DNA of 33,924 nt from a virus: the IMG/VR virus record IMGVR_UViG_3300035662_000096, positions 1 through 33,924 of that record. One strand, written 5' to 3'. Made by a program: the position numbers and the translations under genes. Within the stretch, counting starts at the first letter, position 1; each line of letters begins with the position of its first letter. This document shows positions 25,301-32,705 of the stretch, piece after piece. The notes under the pieces are model-generated. The model was not told the origin of the DNA. It was given only the letters and a program-made list of their open reading frames with translations, and made no database searches.

Positions 25301-26148
25301 AACCAGAAAATTTGCGTTCGTTCCTTTACGACGCCGCATCGTTGCAACTGTGCAACTTCACAATTAAAAACGGTCGTTTTGGCATGATGCCTGCATTGCC
25401 CTACGACGCAAATGGCAAAATTTCAACTGCACCGATCAACATCGAGCAGATCTTTACGGCTGGCAACATCATCGAAGGCAGTCTGCAGGTCAACTACCTT
25501 GATGCCGCCCAGCGATTAAACCTGCAAGCTTTGGTGACCTGGCGGGAAAGCTTGAAGTACGACTTACCCAGTCAGCGCTCTGCCGTTGTCTCTTGGAGCG
25601 ACACTGCTGGCAACACGCAAAATCAACAAAGTTACGACCTGTCTGAGTTCTGCACCAACAGAGACCAGGCGATATTGACAGCAAAATTCCTGCTATCTAC
25701 AAGAAGAAAAATTACGCACAGTATTGCGTTCAAGACCGTGCCAGACGGACTTGATATTGAGCCCGGCTCGTACATCCGCGTCATTACAACAAGTACTACC
25801 TACTCAGCGCAAAACAATGGCGTGATTACGGACGCTGGCACTCTTGTGTCTGTTGACTCGATTGCAGATGGCGAATACAAAGCGCTTGTGTATAAACCGC
25901 AAACGGGAGAAATTGTAGAAAAGCAAATTACGATCGCATCTGACGCCGTGACTGATGCTGAAGTTTACGGCTGCTTATTCACGCTACTTTCCACGAAAGT
26001 CAATCAAGCGGTCTATCAAGTTGAGCAGCTCACGATCGAGGAAGATGGATTGGTTAGTGTCGCCGCGATCCACGTACCGGTTACCGACACAGGCGCTAGC
26101 GTGGTTGCAGATGATGTGCTGAACGGCTTGTTTGAGGTGGAAGAATAA
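22288..26148 (+). CDS. Tail tip / central fibre protein (lambda gpJ-like)
   Basis: 1286 residues from ATG 22288. After that ATG no other ATG, GTG or TTG occurs in frame for a long distance, and the N-terminal SIDFDRRLETAGKPYDPPLL looks like real protein, so the 106-base overlap with the previous gene seems genuine. A hydrophobic Ala-rich segment ~75-115 is followed by IPIPFGRYDSTTGTGGL and VVGQYGLAQPPEIAGVRLG, which recall gpJ N-terminal domains. Downstream parts are beta-rich. Near the end are a SLQVNYLDAAQRLNLQALVT segment and a DIEPGSYIRVITTSTTY stretch typical of tip attachment proteins. It forms the tail tip and likely triggers host contact. The DNA is AT-richer than the head genes. Confidence 0.8.
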   Translation: MAAWHPVHQSIDFDRRLETAGKPYDPPLLPYEIALIEALGCSEEEYKTFVRYAAQQAYIRPAEYEHIPEVYAVAPLAAAGYLAATSAAAAKSATTIILTNLAIGIALTAASLLLAPKPPAISDKRIKQRELRDQIGPTRFNQTSSFDNIASLAEYGQAIPIPFGRYDSTTGTGGLTLAPALVWSRVYSYGTYRAFEGIYVVGQYGLAQPPEIAGVRLGTFALNNLNTDEYALFWSSNPGSNNPTSERVLIGGSQGDRHKGTSGRKSPFTAPSITVDVDDAASMAYSPQSQVQFGTATPIANGTAYRYNWEIISAPSVSFEGEGGEDAKKETRARRKKIAGADADQVGGEPTGKSGQPGIGRAYSRTMGLTHHVTSSAFANYDNKTTVNVSKGDILKFTVFRQNYENLNDNFTYNGYKTQVNVKDLRDTAREWREQSSDLLSVGSEWLIGATVWRVVKNAGIDNVVSRLVIDLECVEILGDNRVGIAGERAVSNPLAGYEGQQFDETIHCDINHWPLCRYFSFTIRPVRRDTRVIEFGIRSQVWNRADGLCNFSVIPTPAKLDRLDRKDVTLTTPRQSRYFKRASFFQIAVRPVPTSTQTSDWSVIPQLFCVVGRSPIDLHNYIRIKASDSAYYEYKFIPKTGADIYHNYSNSRAWRLKADEAQLLDWTPHNTDYGVFYVQTNGLELTVAELLNSPQMLTDKSDVGNAPNVLPTIITPSAVSITRTRVDKGDNKDTVDAWLTSVLGLATNENLRGTTQRHTFTIAKPGTPAETMQLRVTATSVKNPEKPKDSIRRWTWQDISFRINSYVGTWALGTEGEITVTGLSWLTNPFAAKHRYTAVTLVISVAQVQEIVQRAQDADVSTAERSFEIGTGVADCSYFSEITKSNDSNPEHEIVYVNEYVENETTPQYTGMSVTALSLKSSGQINSVDQMRMWVPDGIAVRRLLDDTTGPSNLFTDAVLYLLENPDQGLGNTIPAPLIDETSLAVTGRFLQANGIFFDSVIEEPENLRSFLYDAASLQLCNFTIKNGRFGMMPALPYDANGKISTAPINIEQIFTAGNIIEGSLQVNYLDAAQRLNLQALVTWRESLKYDLPSQRSAVVSWSDTAGNTQNQQSYDLSEFCTNRDQAILTAKFLLSTRRKITHSIAFKTVPDGLDIEPGSYIRVITTSTTYSAQNNGVITDAGTLVSVDSIADGEYKALVYKPQTGEIVEKQITIASDAVTDAEVYGCLFTLLSTKVNQAVYQVEQLTIEEDGLVSVAAIHVPVTDTGASVVADDVLNGLFEVEE

Positions 26149-26513
26149 TGGCGTTCCCGTCCCTAACACCAACAAGCCGCGAGTTCTCGCCCGGCGACTG
26201 GCCGGTCAAGCGATTTAACTCGCAGTCTGGATCCGAAATTCGCATCCTGTACGGCAACCAACGCAGCAACGCAAAACTCGGTCTTGGCTACGACAACATC
26301 AGCGACACCGAAGCGCAGCAGTTTTTGACTGATTACGACGCACAATTCGGCACACTCCGCACTTTTGATTTGCCGGCAGCGGTCACCACTGGCACATCAG
26401 TTGCCATGCAATCACCCGCTGGCACGAAGTGGCGTTACGAAGCAGAACCGCAAGTGCGTTCTGTACGTCCGGGCATTAGCAGCGTTACAGTGAATTTGGT
26501 GGCGGTGTTCTAA
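26148..26513 (+). CDS. Small distal-tail protein (lambda gpM-like)
   Basis: 121 residues; start and stop overlap both neighbours by one base (TAATG). Features: SREFSPGDWPVKRFNSQSG then EIRILYGNQR, a helix DTEAQQFLTDYDAQFGTLRT, FDLP, and a final strand pair with VRSVRPGISSVTVNLVAVF. This resembles the phage minor tail protein M / distal-tail beta fold. No enzyme motif. Family call from pattern and context. Confidence 0.6.
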   Translation: MAFPSLTPTSREFSPGDWPVKRFNSQSGSEIRILYGNQRSNAKLGLGYDNISDTEAQQFLTDYDAQFGTLRTFDLPAAVTTGTSVAMQSPAGTKWRYEAEPQVRSVRPGISSVTVNLVAVF

Positions 26514-26938
26514 TGGCCAAGATCTACACTGGCAAAGACGGACGCCTGCTGCTTGACGGCATCGAGCAGGTCAAGGTCACCAACTGGACGCTAAGCGGTT
26601 CGCTTGAGATGCTGGAAACCACCAGCCTTGGTGAATCGCAGCGCAGCTACGCCCCAGGCGTACAGGAGTTCAACGGCAGCGCCACGCTCCTGTACTACAA
26701 AGACGCTGCAGGTCGCAATGACGCTGGTACAGCACTGCGCAAAATCATCAAGACTGATGGCGTTTCGGATGGCGACACCGTAACCATCAGACTACGCCTT
26801 GTTGATGGCGACACCACAAGCGACATAGCGCTAACCTCATACATCACAAGTGTCAGTATTGGCGCCAGCGTTGGCGAGATCAGTTCTGCCCAAATCAGCT
26901 TCCAAGCAACGGGCGCATTGCAAGCGGTAACAATCTAA
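26513..26938 (+). CDS. Tail tube-fold protein, minor (single domain)
   Basis: 141 residues, coupled to both neighbours by TAATG overlaps. KIYTGKDGRLLLDGIEQVKV, then TTSLGESQRSYAPGVQEFNG and YITSVSIGASVGEISSAQIS, ending FQATGALQAVTI: the strand order of phage tube proteins. A closely similar domain recurs in the C-terminal half of the next gene. Lying downstream of a J-like gene rather than next to the tape measure, it is more likely part of the tip or a second tube ring than the main tube, which is the protein at 14499-15509. Confidence 0.65.
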   Translation: MAKIYTGKDGRLLLDGIEQVKVTNWTLSGSLEMLETTSLGESQRSYAPGVQEFNGSATLLYYKDAAGRNDAGTALRKIIKTDGVSDGDTVTIRLRLVDGDTTSDIALTSYITSVSIGASVGEISSAQISFQATGALQAVTI

Positions 26939-27840
26939 TGGGCGTCTTTCTTGGCAACATCGGCAACGTCGAGCTGACGCGGCGATCTTTCGAGGGCGTC
27001 AAGCTGTCGCTGGTCAATCCCGGCGACGTCAACTACGAACGCAACCGCTTCAGCTTTGATTTTGCTGAAGGGATGCTGATCACTGGCGACCTAGTTGAAA
27101 TAACCGCAACCGACGGAACCAACCTTGATTTCATCTCTCCTGATGGCTGGAGCGATGGCGTAGTCCGCGAAAGCGGCAAGTGGTTTATCCATGTTGATGA
27201 ACTCGGCTCCATCCGCCTGTACGACAATTTTGATGACAGCCTTGAAGGCAGCACTGCAGGCTTGATCGAGCTGGCTCAGATCAGCCGCGACATTCCGATT
27301 AAGGTCGACGTCGAAGACACCTCAGGTCGCTTGCTCGCCAGTATTACGGATTATGAACTCAACACTAACCGCGAAACTGTCGACATCACATCGTTGTCGG
27401 ATGAATACCGGCAGCAGTACAGCAGTCTGATTACAGGTAGCGGACGCTTCACTGCGCAGTGGGATTACGTCAATGAATTGCAGCAGGAACCCGTCAACTA
27501 CTTGATGCAACTGGTGTTGCGCACCGAGATCGGTTCCGGCTTCCATGCCAAGCTGTACATCAAAACGCTTGGTGCCAGTGCTTCTGGTGGATCGTTCTCG
27601 GGAACGCAAGTCAACGATGCACTGTGGTGGGAGTTTGATGCGCTTGTCACTAGTAGCGCTACCAGCTTTGCACCTGGCGACATTGTGGTCAGCACAATAG
27701 ATTTTGTAGCGACAGGACCGATTAAGTTACGTGCTCGCACTACCCCACGCCGTCGATTGCTGCAAGAAACGGGCGATCCGATCAAGTTGGAAGCCAAGAC
27801 AGGCGATGGGTATCTGTTGCTGGAGGACAGTGATGTCTAA
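26938..27840 (+). CDS. Tail protein with tube-fold domain duplicated from the preceding gene
   Basis: 300 residues, TAATG overlap with the previous gene. The N-terminal ~110 residues are a separate beta domain (FLGNIGNVELTRRSFEGVKL, then ITGDLVEITATDGTNLDF). Residues ~110-285 align by eye with the 141-residue neighbour: SGRLLASI against DGRLLLDG, TSLSDEYRQQY against TSLGESQRSY, and DIVVSTIDFVATGPI against EISSAQISFQATGAL. It therefore looks like a duplicated tube domain fused to an extra domain. The C-terminal tail is basic (RARTTPRRRL) and then acidic. Likely a tail-tip ring component; not seen in classical lambda. Confidence 0.65.
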   Translation: MGVFLGNIGNVELTRRSFEGVKLSLVNPGDVNYERNRFSFDFAEGMLITGDLVEITATDGTNLDFISPDGWSDGVVRESGKWFIHVDELGSIRLYDNFDDSLEGSTAGLIELAQISRDIPIKVDVEDTSGRLLASITDYELNTNRETVDITSLSDEYRQQYSSLITGSGRFTAQWDYVNELQQEPVNYLMQLVLRTEIGSGFHAKLYIKTLGASASGGSFSGTQVNDALWWEFDALVTSSATSFAPGDIVVSTIDFVATGPIKLRARTTPRRRLLQETGDPIKLEAKTGDGYLLLEDSDV

Positions 27841-27869
27841 AATGATGGCATCGACTGACGAGCGCGTAC

Positions 27870-30347
27870 GTGTCTGACCTCAGAATCAGCGAGCTACTGC
27901 AGCTTGCCGGCTCCAACCTTGCCGCTGGCGACTTCCTGCCTGTAGCTGATGTCAGCGCAAGTGAAACCCGTAAGATCACGGTCACAGACTTTTTCGGTAA
28001 TGCGTCGACGCTGATTGCCGATGCAACCATTCCAAGCGCCAAAATTTTGTTTGGTGCTGGCTCTATTCCCGGCAGCGCACTGCAAGGCGAAACCGTTAAT
28101 ACTTCGCAAATCGCTAACGATGCAATTAACGCTGCAAAGCTTGGCAATAATTCCAGTGTTCGACTTGTAACTACGCTGCCCGCTTCTGGAGATTTTATTG
28201 GTCAGATCGCGCTTGACACCGATGATCTGAAGATCTACTGCTGGAACGGTTCCGTTTGGCTGTCGATCAAAGCAGCGGGCAGCATCAATACCATCGTCGG
28301 CGGCGACGCTGGCGTGGTGAACGTCACGGCTTCGCAGACTGGCGATACCGTCACCATCAACACGACACTTGATAACACCACCGCCGCAAGTCAGTTTCTC
28401 GCTGGTCCGACGTCCGGCGCTGGCGCAGTAGCTTACAGAACAATCCAAGGTGCCGATCTACCAACCGCCACGACGACCTCAAAAGGCGGTGTGATTGTCA
28501 ACGGAAACGGACTAACCGTTTCTGGCGACACCCTGGCAATCAACAACACAGTCGCCGCCAGCGGAACCAACTACGTCGTCACCTACAACGCTCAAGGTTT
28601 GGTGACGGGCGGTCGCGCCATCATTGGTTCCGACGTCCCAGTAGCAACTTCTGGATCTGTTGGCGTTGTTGCCCCCGGTGCCGGACTCGGCGTTAATGCC
28701 GCTGGCACAATCAGCCACACCAATAGTGTTACCCCTGGTACTTACGAAAAAGTCACGGTTGACGCCCAAGGTCACGTCACTGCCGGTGGTCAACTGGTCA
28801 GCGCCGATCTTGCTGACATCAACTTCAGCGCCAGCCAACTCACCACCGGCACAATCAGCGGTGATCGCTTTGCTGCCAATTCAATCACTGGCTCGAAACT
28901 AGCCAACTTCGCCGTTACGCAGATTGGCGGTTCAGGTTCCACCGCAGGCGTCGTTGTCTTCCCGACCGCTGATTACACCGGTCAGTATTTTTACGACTCG
29001 CTAAACGGCGATCTGTATTTGTACGACGGTAACGCTTGGCAGCCGATCACAATTACAGCAGGCGAAATTATCTTCGCTGGTACGTTTAGCGCCAATCCCA
29101 CATACAACAGCGGCGCCGGCAAAATCCTTACGCTGACTAGCGCTGGCTCAGCACTGGGACTGTCGGTTAATACCGCTCTCCCCGCTGCTGCGGCTACAAA
29201 CAGCAGGTATTACTTTGTGGTGTCGGAGGGTGGCACCCCGACTACCGGTAACGCACCTCAAGTTGCGCTTGCTCCACCGGACATTGTTCTGTCGGATGGA
29301 ACCGCTTGGACACATGTCGATGTGTCGTCGACGGTTGCAGCGCAAACTGCCTCGAACATTACAACCACTGCTATTTCCGGCGTAACCGGCAGCAATGTCC
29401 AGGACATGCTGGCATCGCTGAACACTATCAAAGCAAACAAGGCTGGAGATACTTTTACCGGAAATGTCACGCTAGACGCTGTCAGTCTTGTTTACGACAC
29501 CGGTTCGTTTAACACCACAATCTCGGCAGCTACCGCCTCAGCGGCTCGCGCAATTACTTTTCCAGATCTAAGCGGCACTGTTCTTGTTAGCGGTAATGCG
29601 AATATCGTCAATGCCGATGTTTCCGTTAGTGCTGCTATTGCCTACAGCAAGCTTGCGCTGACTGGCAGCGTTGTAAACGCTGACATTGGTGCTAGTGCTG
29701 CCGTCGCCTACAGCAAGTTGGCGCTAACAAATAGCATTGTCAATGCTGATATTGCGAGCAGCGCTGCTGTTGCTTACAGCAAGCTCAACCTGAGCAGCAG
29801 TATTGTCAATGCTGATATTGCTTCTGGTGCAGCGGTCGCTTACAGCAAATTGGCGCTCAGTAACAGCATTGTCAACGCCGACATTTCTTCAAGCGCTGCT
29901 ATTGCCGATAGCAAACTTGCCACTATTTCTACTGCGGGCAAGGTTAGCGGTGCAGCAATTACCAGCGGTACGATTGGAGGCAGCACTGCAATTAACACTA
30001 GTGGCGCAATCGCAACATCAAGCACGCTTAATGTTACAGGTCAAACCACGCTTAAAGAAATCAAGGAAACTATTTATGACCTGACTGGTACTGCTATTGA
30101 TCCCGCAAACGGAACGGTTCAGTACAAGTCATTGAGTGGTAACACTACATTCACCGAAGCACTGGAGAGCGGGCAGTCAGTATTGCTTCGGCTTGAGAAC
30201 GGAAGTAGTTATACGGTGACGTGGCCAACAATTACTTGGGTATCGGCGGGCGGCAATGCGGCTCCCGTACTTACCGCAAAAGATGTGCTGGTATTTTGGA
30301 AAATCAGCACAACCCTGTATGGTGCTTATGTCGGGAGTTATGTCTGA
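27870..30347 (+). CDS. Tail fibre protein with tandem repeats
   Basis: 825 residues from GTG 27870 (an in-frame stop at 27843 limits the start). The protein is rich in Gly, Ser, Thr, Asn and Ala, typical of fibres. IALDTDDLKIYCWNGSVWLS and a LYLYDGNAWQPITI segment are the familiar phage-fibre 'T..G..Y.W.G..W' strands. Residues ~579-688 hold five 22-residue repeats of the type IVNADIxSxAAVAYSKL. Likely a trimeric adhesin at the tail tip. It ends on one base of overlap with the next gene (TGATGA). No chaperone or peptidase domain is visible. Confidence 0.8.
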   Translation: MSDLRISELLQLAGSNLAAGDFLPVADVSASETRKITVTDFFGNASTLIADATIPSAKILFGAGSIPGSALQGETVNTSQIANDAINAAKLGNNSSVRLVTTLPASGDFIGQIALDTDDLKIYCWNGSVWLSIKAAGSINTIVGGDAGVVNVTASQTGDTVTINTTLDNTTAASQFLAGPTSGAGAVAYRTIQGADLPTATTTSKGGVIVNGNGLTVSGDTLAINNTVAASGTNYVVTYNAQGLVTGGRAIIGSDVPVATSGSVGVVAPGAGLGVNAAGTISHTNSVTPGTYEKVTVDAQGHVTAGGQLVSADLADINFSASQLTTGTISGDRFAANSITGSKLANFAVTQIGGSGSTAGVVVFPTADYTGQYFYDSLNGDLYLYDGNAWQPITITAGEIIFAGTFSANPTYNSGAGKILTLTSAGSALGLSVNTALPAAAATNSRYYFVVSEGGTPTTGNAPQVALAPPDIVLSDGTAWTHVDVSSTVAAQTASNITTTAISGVTGSNVQDMLASLNTIKANKAGDTFTGNVTLDAVSLVYDTGSFNTTISAATASAARAITFPDLSGTVLVSGNANIVNADVSVSAAIAYSKLALTGSVVNADIGASAAVAYSKLALTNSIVNADIASSAAVAYSKLNLSSSIVNADIASGAAVAYSKLALSNSIVNADISSSAAIADSKLATISTAGKVSGAAITSGTIGGSTAINTSGAIATSSTLNVTGQTTLKEIKETIYDLTGTAIDPANGTVQYKSLSGNTTFTEALESGQSVLLRLENGSSYTVTWPTITWVSAGGNAAPVLTAKDVLVFWKISTTLYGAYVGSYV
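29604..29930 (+). repeat. Five 66-bp tandem repeats in the fibre gene
   Basis: Units start at 29604, 29670, 29736, 29802 and 29868, each encoding 22 residues beginning IVNAD or VVNAD and containing AYSKL (ADSKL in the last). Units have diverged at many third positions, so the repeat is old and held at protein level. It lengthens the fibre shaft and gives a site for repeat-number change by recombination. Confidence 0.85.
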
Positions 30348-31639
30348 TGATTAGTAAGCTCTTGCTGTTGGCCGCAACCGGCGAACTCACCAAAGATTAT
30401 TGGATTGCACGTCTTTCGACAGCAAGCAACGATGAATACGTTAGTGGCATAGCAGTGACCGCAAATAATGATATTTATTTTTGCGGCAGATATCCGACAA
30501 GCCCTGGTTATGCGTTAATTGGAAAAATGGACAAAAATGCTAATCTTAGCTGGCAGCGGTCTTTGGGTTCTGGCGGATTTTACTCTTATGCCGCTGTTGG
30601 CATAGCTTTGGACAGCTCTGAAAACTCATATATCGCACTAAATGAAAGCGGAGGTGGCACACTTGCTGTTGTCTGCAGCTACTCTTCTTCCGGCTCCATT
30701 AGATGGCAGAGAAGAATTACAAATGCCTACATAAATGCTATAGCAACAAATTCAAGTGGCGATACATACATTGCCGGCTATACTGGCAGCTTTGGCGCGG
30801 AAGAAGCTTACATAGCAAAATACAATTCGTCTGGCGTGCTGCAGTGGCAAAAAATCTTATCAATGGACGAAGGCCAAAGCTCGCTTTATAGGGCAATTAC
30901 TCTTGACGCTAGCCATAATCCTGTTGTGTGCGGAAATTATGCTCCTAGCACTTTTAATCGTTTTTTAACAGTTAAATACAATTCATCTGGCGCTCTTCAG
31001 TTCCAGCGAAGTGTTCATACAACTGATGCAAACTGGACAGCAACGGCTATCGCAACAGACGCTTCTTCCAATGTATTTGTTTTTGGCAAAGGAAATGACG
31101 CGTTAGGCGCAATTAAATACACAAGCAATGGCACTTATTCGGCATCTACGATTATTAACCGAACAATTAACAGTGTTGCCGCCGCTGCAAAAGACTCTTC
31201 TGGTAATATATATATCGTTTCAACAGATAATATAGGTACTTATTTTTCGGGCACAGAAAGACGCAACGATTTTTATGCTGTAAAATATGACAACAGTCTT
31301 TCAGTGCAGTATCAACGTTATTTGGGTACCACAAATTCGGAAACGGCCTATGCAATAGCTGTGCAGCCATTCAGTTTGTATTTGGCAGGCGCAGCATTTA
31401 CATCTTTTGTTTTTGGGCCGACCGCCCCTAATGGCTTAGTCGCTCATTTGCCATTAAATGGCTCCGGAACTGGTACGTATGGCTCGTATTACTACAACAG
31501 CGCAAGTTGGAGCACTGCGTCTATGACTCTTCTTTTTAATACAACATCAATTAGCGACAACTCGGTAACGCTTACCGAAGCCGCATCGACCCTTGCCGAC
31601 TCCGCCGTTACACTAACAGTAACGAAAACTGACGTGTAA
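30347..31639 (+). CDS. Seven-bladed beta-propeller tail protein (SBBP-type repeats)
   Basis: 430 residues from ATG 30347 (overlapping TGATGA). An upstream in-frame start at 30221 lies inside the fibre gene and is rejected. Seven similar units are visible: VSGIAVTANNDIYFCG, VGIALDSSENSYIAL, INAIATNSSGDTYIAG, YRAITLDASHNPVVCG, ATAIATDASSNVFVFG, VAAAAKDSSGNIYIVS and AYAIAVQPFSLYLAG, with YNSSGxLQxQ strands between. This is the SBBP/beta-propeller repeat pattern. Propellers bind glycans or proteins, so a receptor-binding role is likely given its place between a fibre and a fibre-assembly chaperone. The last ~60 residues are a Ser/Thr-rich tail. The gene is AT-rich. Confidence 0.8.
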   Translation: MISKLLLLAATGELTKDYWIARLSTASNDEYVSGIAVTANNDIYFCGRYPTSPGYALIGKMDKNANLSWQRSLGSGGFYSYAAVGIALDSSENSYIALNESGGGTLAVVCSYSSSGSIRWQRRITNAYINAIATNSSGDTYIAGYTGSFGAEEAYIAKYNSSGVLQWQKILSMDEGQSSLYRAITLDASHNPVVCGNYAPSTFNRFLTVKYNSSGALQFQRSVHTTDANWTATAIATDASSNVFVFGKGNDALGAIKYTSNGTYSASTIINRTINSVAAAAKDSSGNIYIVSTDNIGTYFSGTERRNDFYAVKYDNSLSVQYQRYLGTTNSETAYAIAVQPFSLYLAGAAFTSFVFGPTAPNGLVAHLPLNGSGTGTYGSYYYNSASWSTASMTLLFNTTSISDNSVTLTEAASTLADSAVTLTVTKTDV

Positions 31640-32094
31640 TGCTCGCTTTTCTCGCTGACCCGCAAACGCCCATCGGGCGCCAGCAGCTCCAAGAGCGGTA
31701 TCCGCGCGTCAGTTTTCCAGCCGACCTCGAAAAAGCTGACCTCGCCTCCTACGGCGTGATCAGCATCCGCGAAGTCCCAATGCCCGAGTGCGATTACCGC
31801 ACCGAGCGCGTGGTGCAGCTTCCGGTTGAACAGGTCGAAGGCATTTGGACGCAGCGCTGGGACGTGCAGCCGCTGTCGAGCGAAGAGCAACAGATCATCG
31901 TCGACAACCATGCCAATGGCGTCCGCCGAGAGCGCAATGCACGTCTAACCGCTTGCGACTGGACCCAGCTCCCCGATACCGGTCTCGATGCTCAAGTTCG
32001 TATCAACTGGGCGAAGTACCGCGCTGAACTGCGCAACGTTCCATCGCAAACCGGATTTCCGTGGAACGTGACTTGGCCACAGCAGCCTGAGTAA
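31639..32094 (+). CDS. Tail fibre assembly chaperone (Phage_tail_APC-like)
   Basis: 151 residues, TAATG overlap with the propeller gene. The C-terminal half has RRERNARLTACDWTQLPDTG, then INWAKYRAELRNVPSQTGFP and WNVTWPQQPE. The order R-N..L...DWTQL ... W..YR..LR..P...GFP..V.WP is the signature of phage tail assembly chaperones (PF16778 type). The N-terminal half is a small alpha/beta part (LADPQTPIGRQQLQERYPRV). It is expected to help fold or attach one of the neighbouring fibres and to be absent from the virion. Confidence 0.8.
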   Translation: MLAFLADPQTPIGRQQLQERYPRVSFPADLEKADLASYGVISIREVPMPECDYRTERVVQLPVEQVEGIWTQRWDVQPLSSEEQQIIVDNHANGVRRERNARLTACDWTQLPDTGLDAQVRINWAKYRAELRNVPSQTGFPWNVTWPQQPE

Positions 32095-32117
32095 CCTGTA
32101 CTTACGGCACTGAAGTC

Positions 32118-32702
32118 ATGATCTACCCCGCTACCTACAACCTGACGATTCTGCAAAACGCAACTTGGAAAGGTTCGTTTCGTGCCACGCAGAACCGTCA
32201 AACGCTCAGCAGTATCAGCATTGCAGGCGGTACGCCTACTTTTAACTGTGATTGCCACGGCTTAACGGCTGGCGACAAGGTTGTATTTACAGGTGGCACC
32301 ACAATTCCATGTGGCTTGACGCTTAATACGATCTACTACGTCATCTCTGCGGGTCTTACCACAGGTGCTTTTCAAGTCAGCGCTAGCAGCGGCGGTAGCA
32401 GCATCAGCGTCACTGGCACAGCAACTGGCACGTTTTACGTCGCCGAGCCCGTCAACTTAACCAGCTACGGCATCGACGCTGACATCCGTGGATTGATCGA
32501 CAACAGTTCGATTGCAACATTCACGCCATCAATTACGACTGCTGCCGATGGTTTGTTTGAATTGCTGCTGCCAAAAGAAACCGCATTGACGCTTGCAGAA
32601 GGCCGCTACGGCTGGGATTTGTCGCTGACTACCTCCGGCGGTGAGCGTTACTATTGGCTTACAGGTGTCGCCACCGTACAGCGCACGTACTCACGGAATT
32701 GA
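32118..32702 (+). CDS. Small baseplate/fibre-adaptor protein with inserted beta domain
   Basis: 194 residues from ATG 32118. The flanks (YNLTILQNATWKGSFRATQN at the start; NLTSYGIDADIRGLIDNSS then LAEGRYGWDLSLTTSGGERY at the end) resemble BppU-type N-terminal adaptor domains that link fibres to the tail. Between them, residues ~37-110, sits a common phage insert: HGLTAGDKVVFTGG then TIYYVISAGLTTGAFQVSAS and a GTATGTF strand. It is followed after 3 bases by the last fibre gene, which it probably anchors. Function inferred from pattern and position. Confidence 0.65.
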   Translation: MIYPATYNLTILQNATWKGSFRATQNRQTLSSISIAGGTPTFNCDCHGLTAGDKVVFTGGTTIPCGLTLNTIYYVISAGLTTGAFQVSASSGGSSISVTGTATGTFYVAEPVNLTSYGIDADIRGLIDNSSIATFTPSITTAADGLFELLLPKETALTLAEGRYGWDLSLTTSGGERYYWLTGVATVQRTYSRN

Positions 32703-32705
32703 TCC

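Noticed and set aside
29604-29930. Tandem repeats as a CRISPR-like array
   Set aside because: The units are in-frame coding repeats without spacers, inside a fibre gene.
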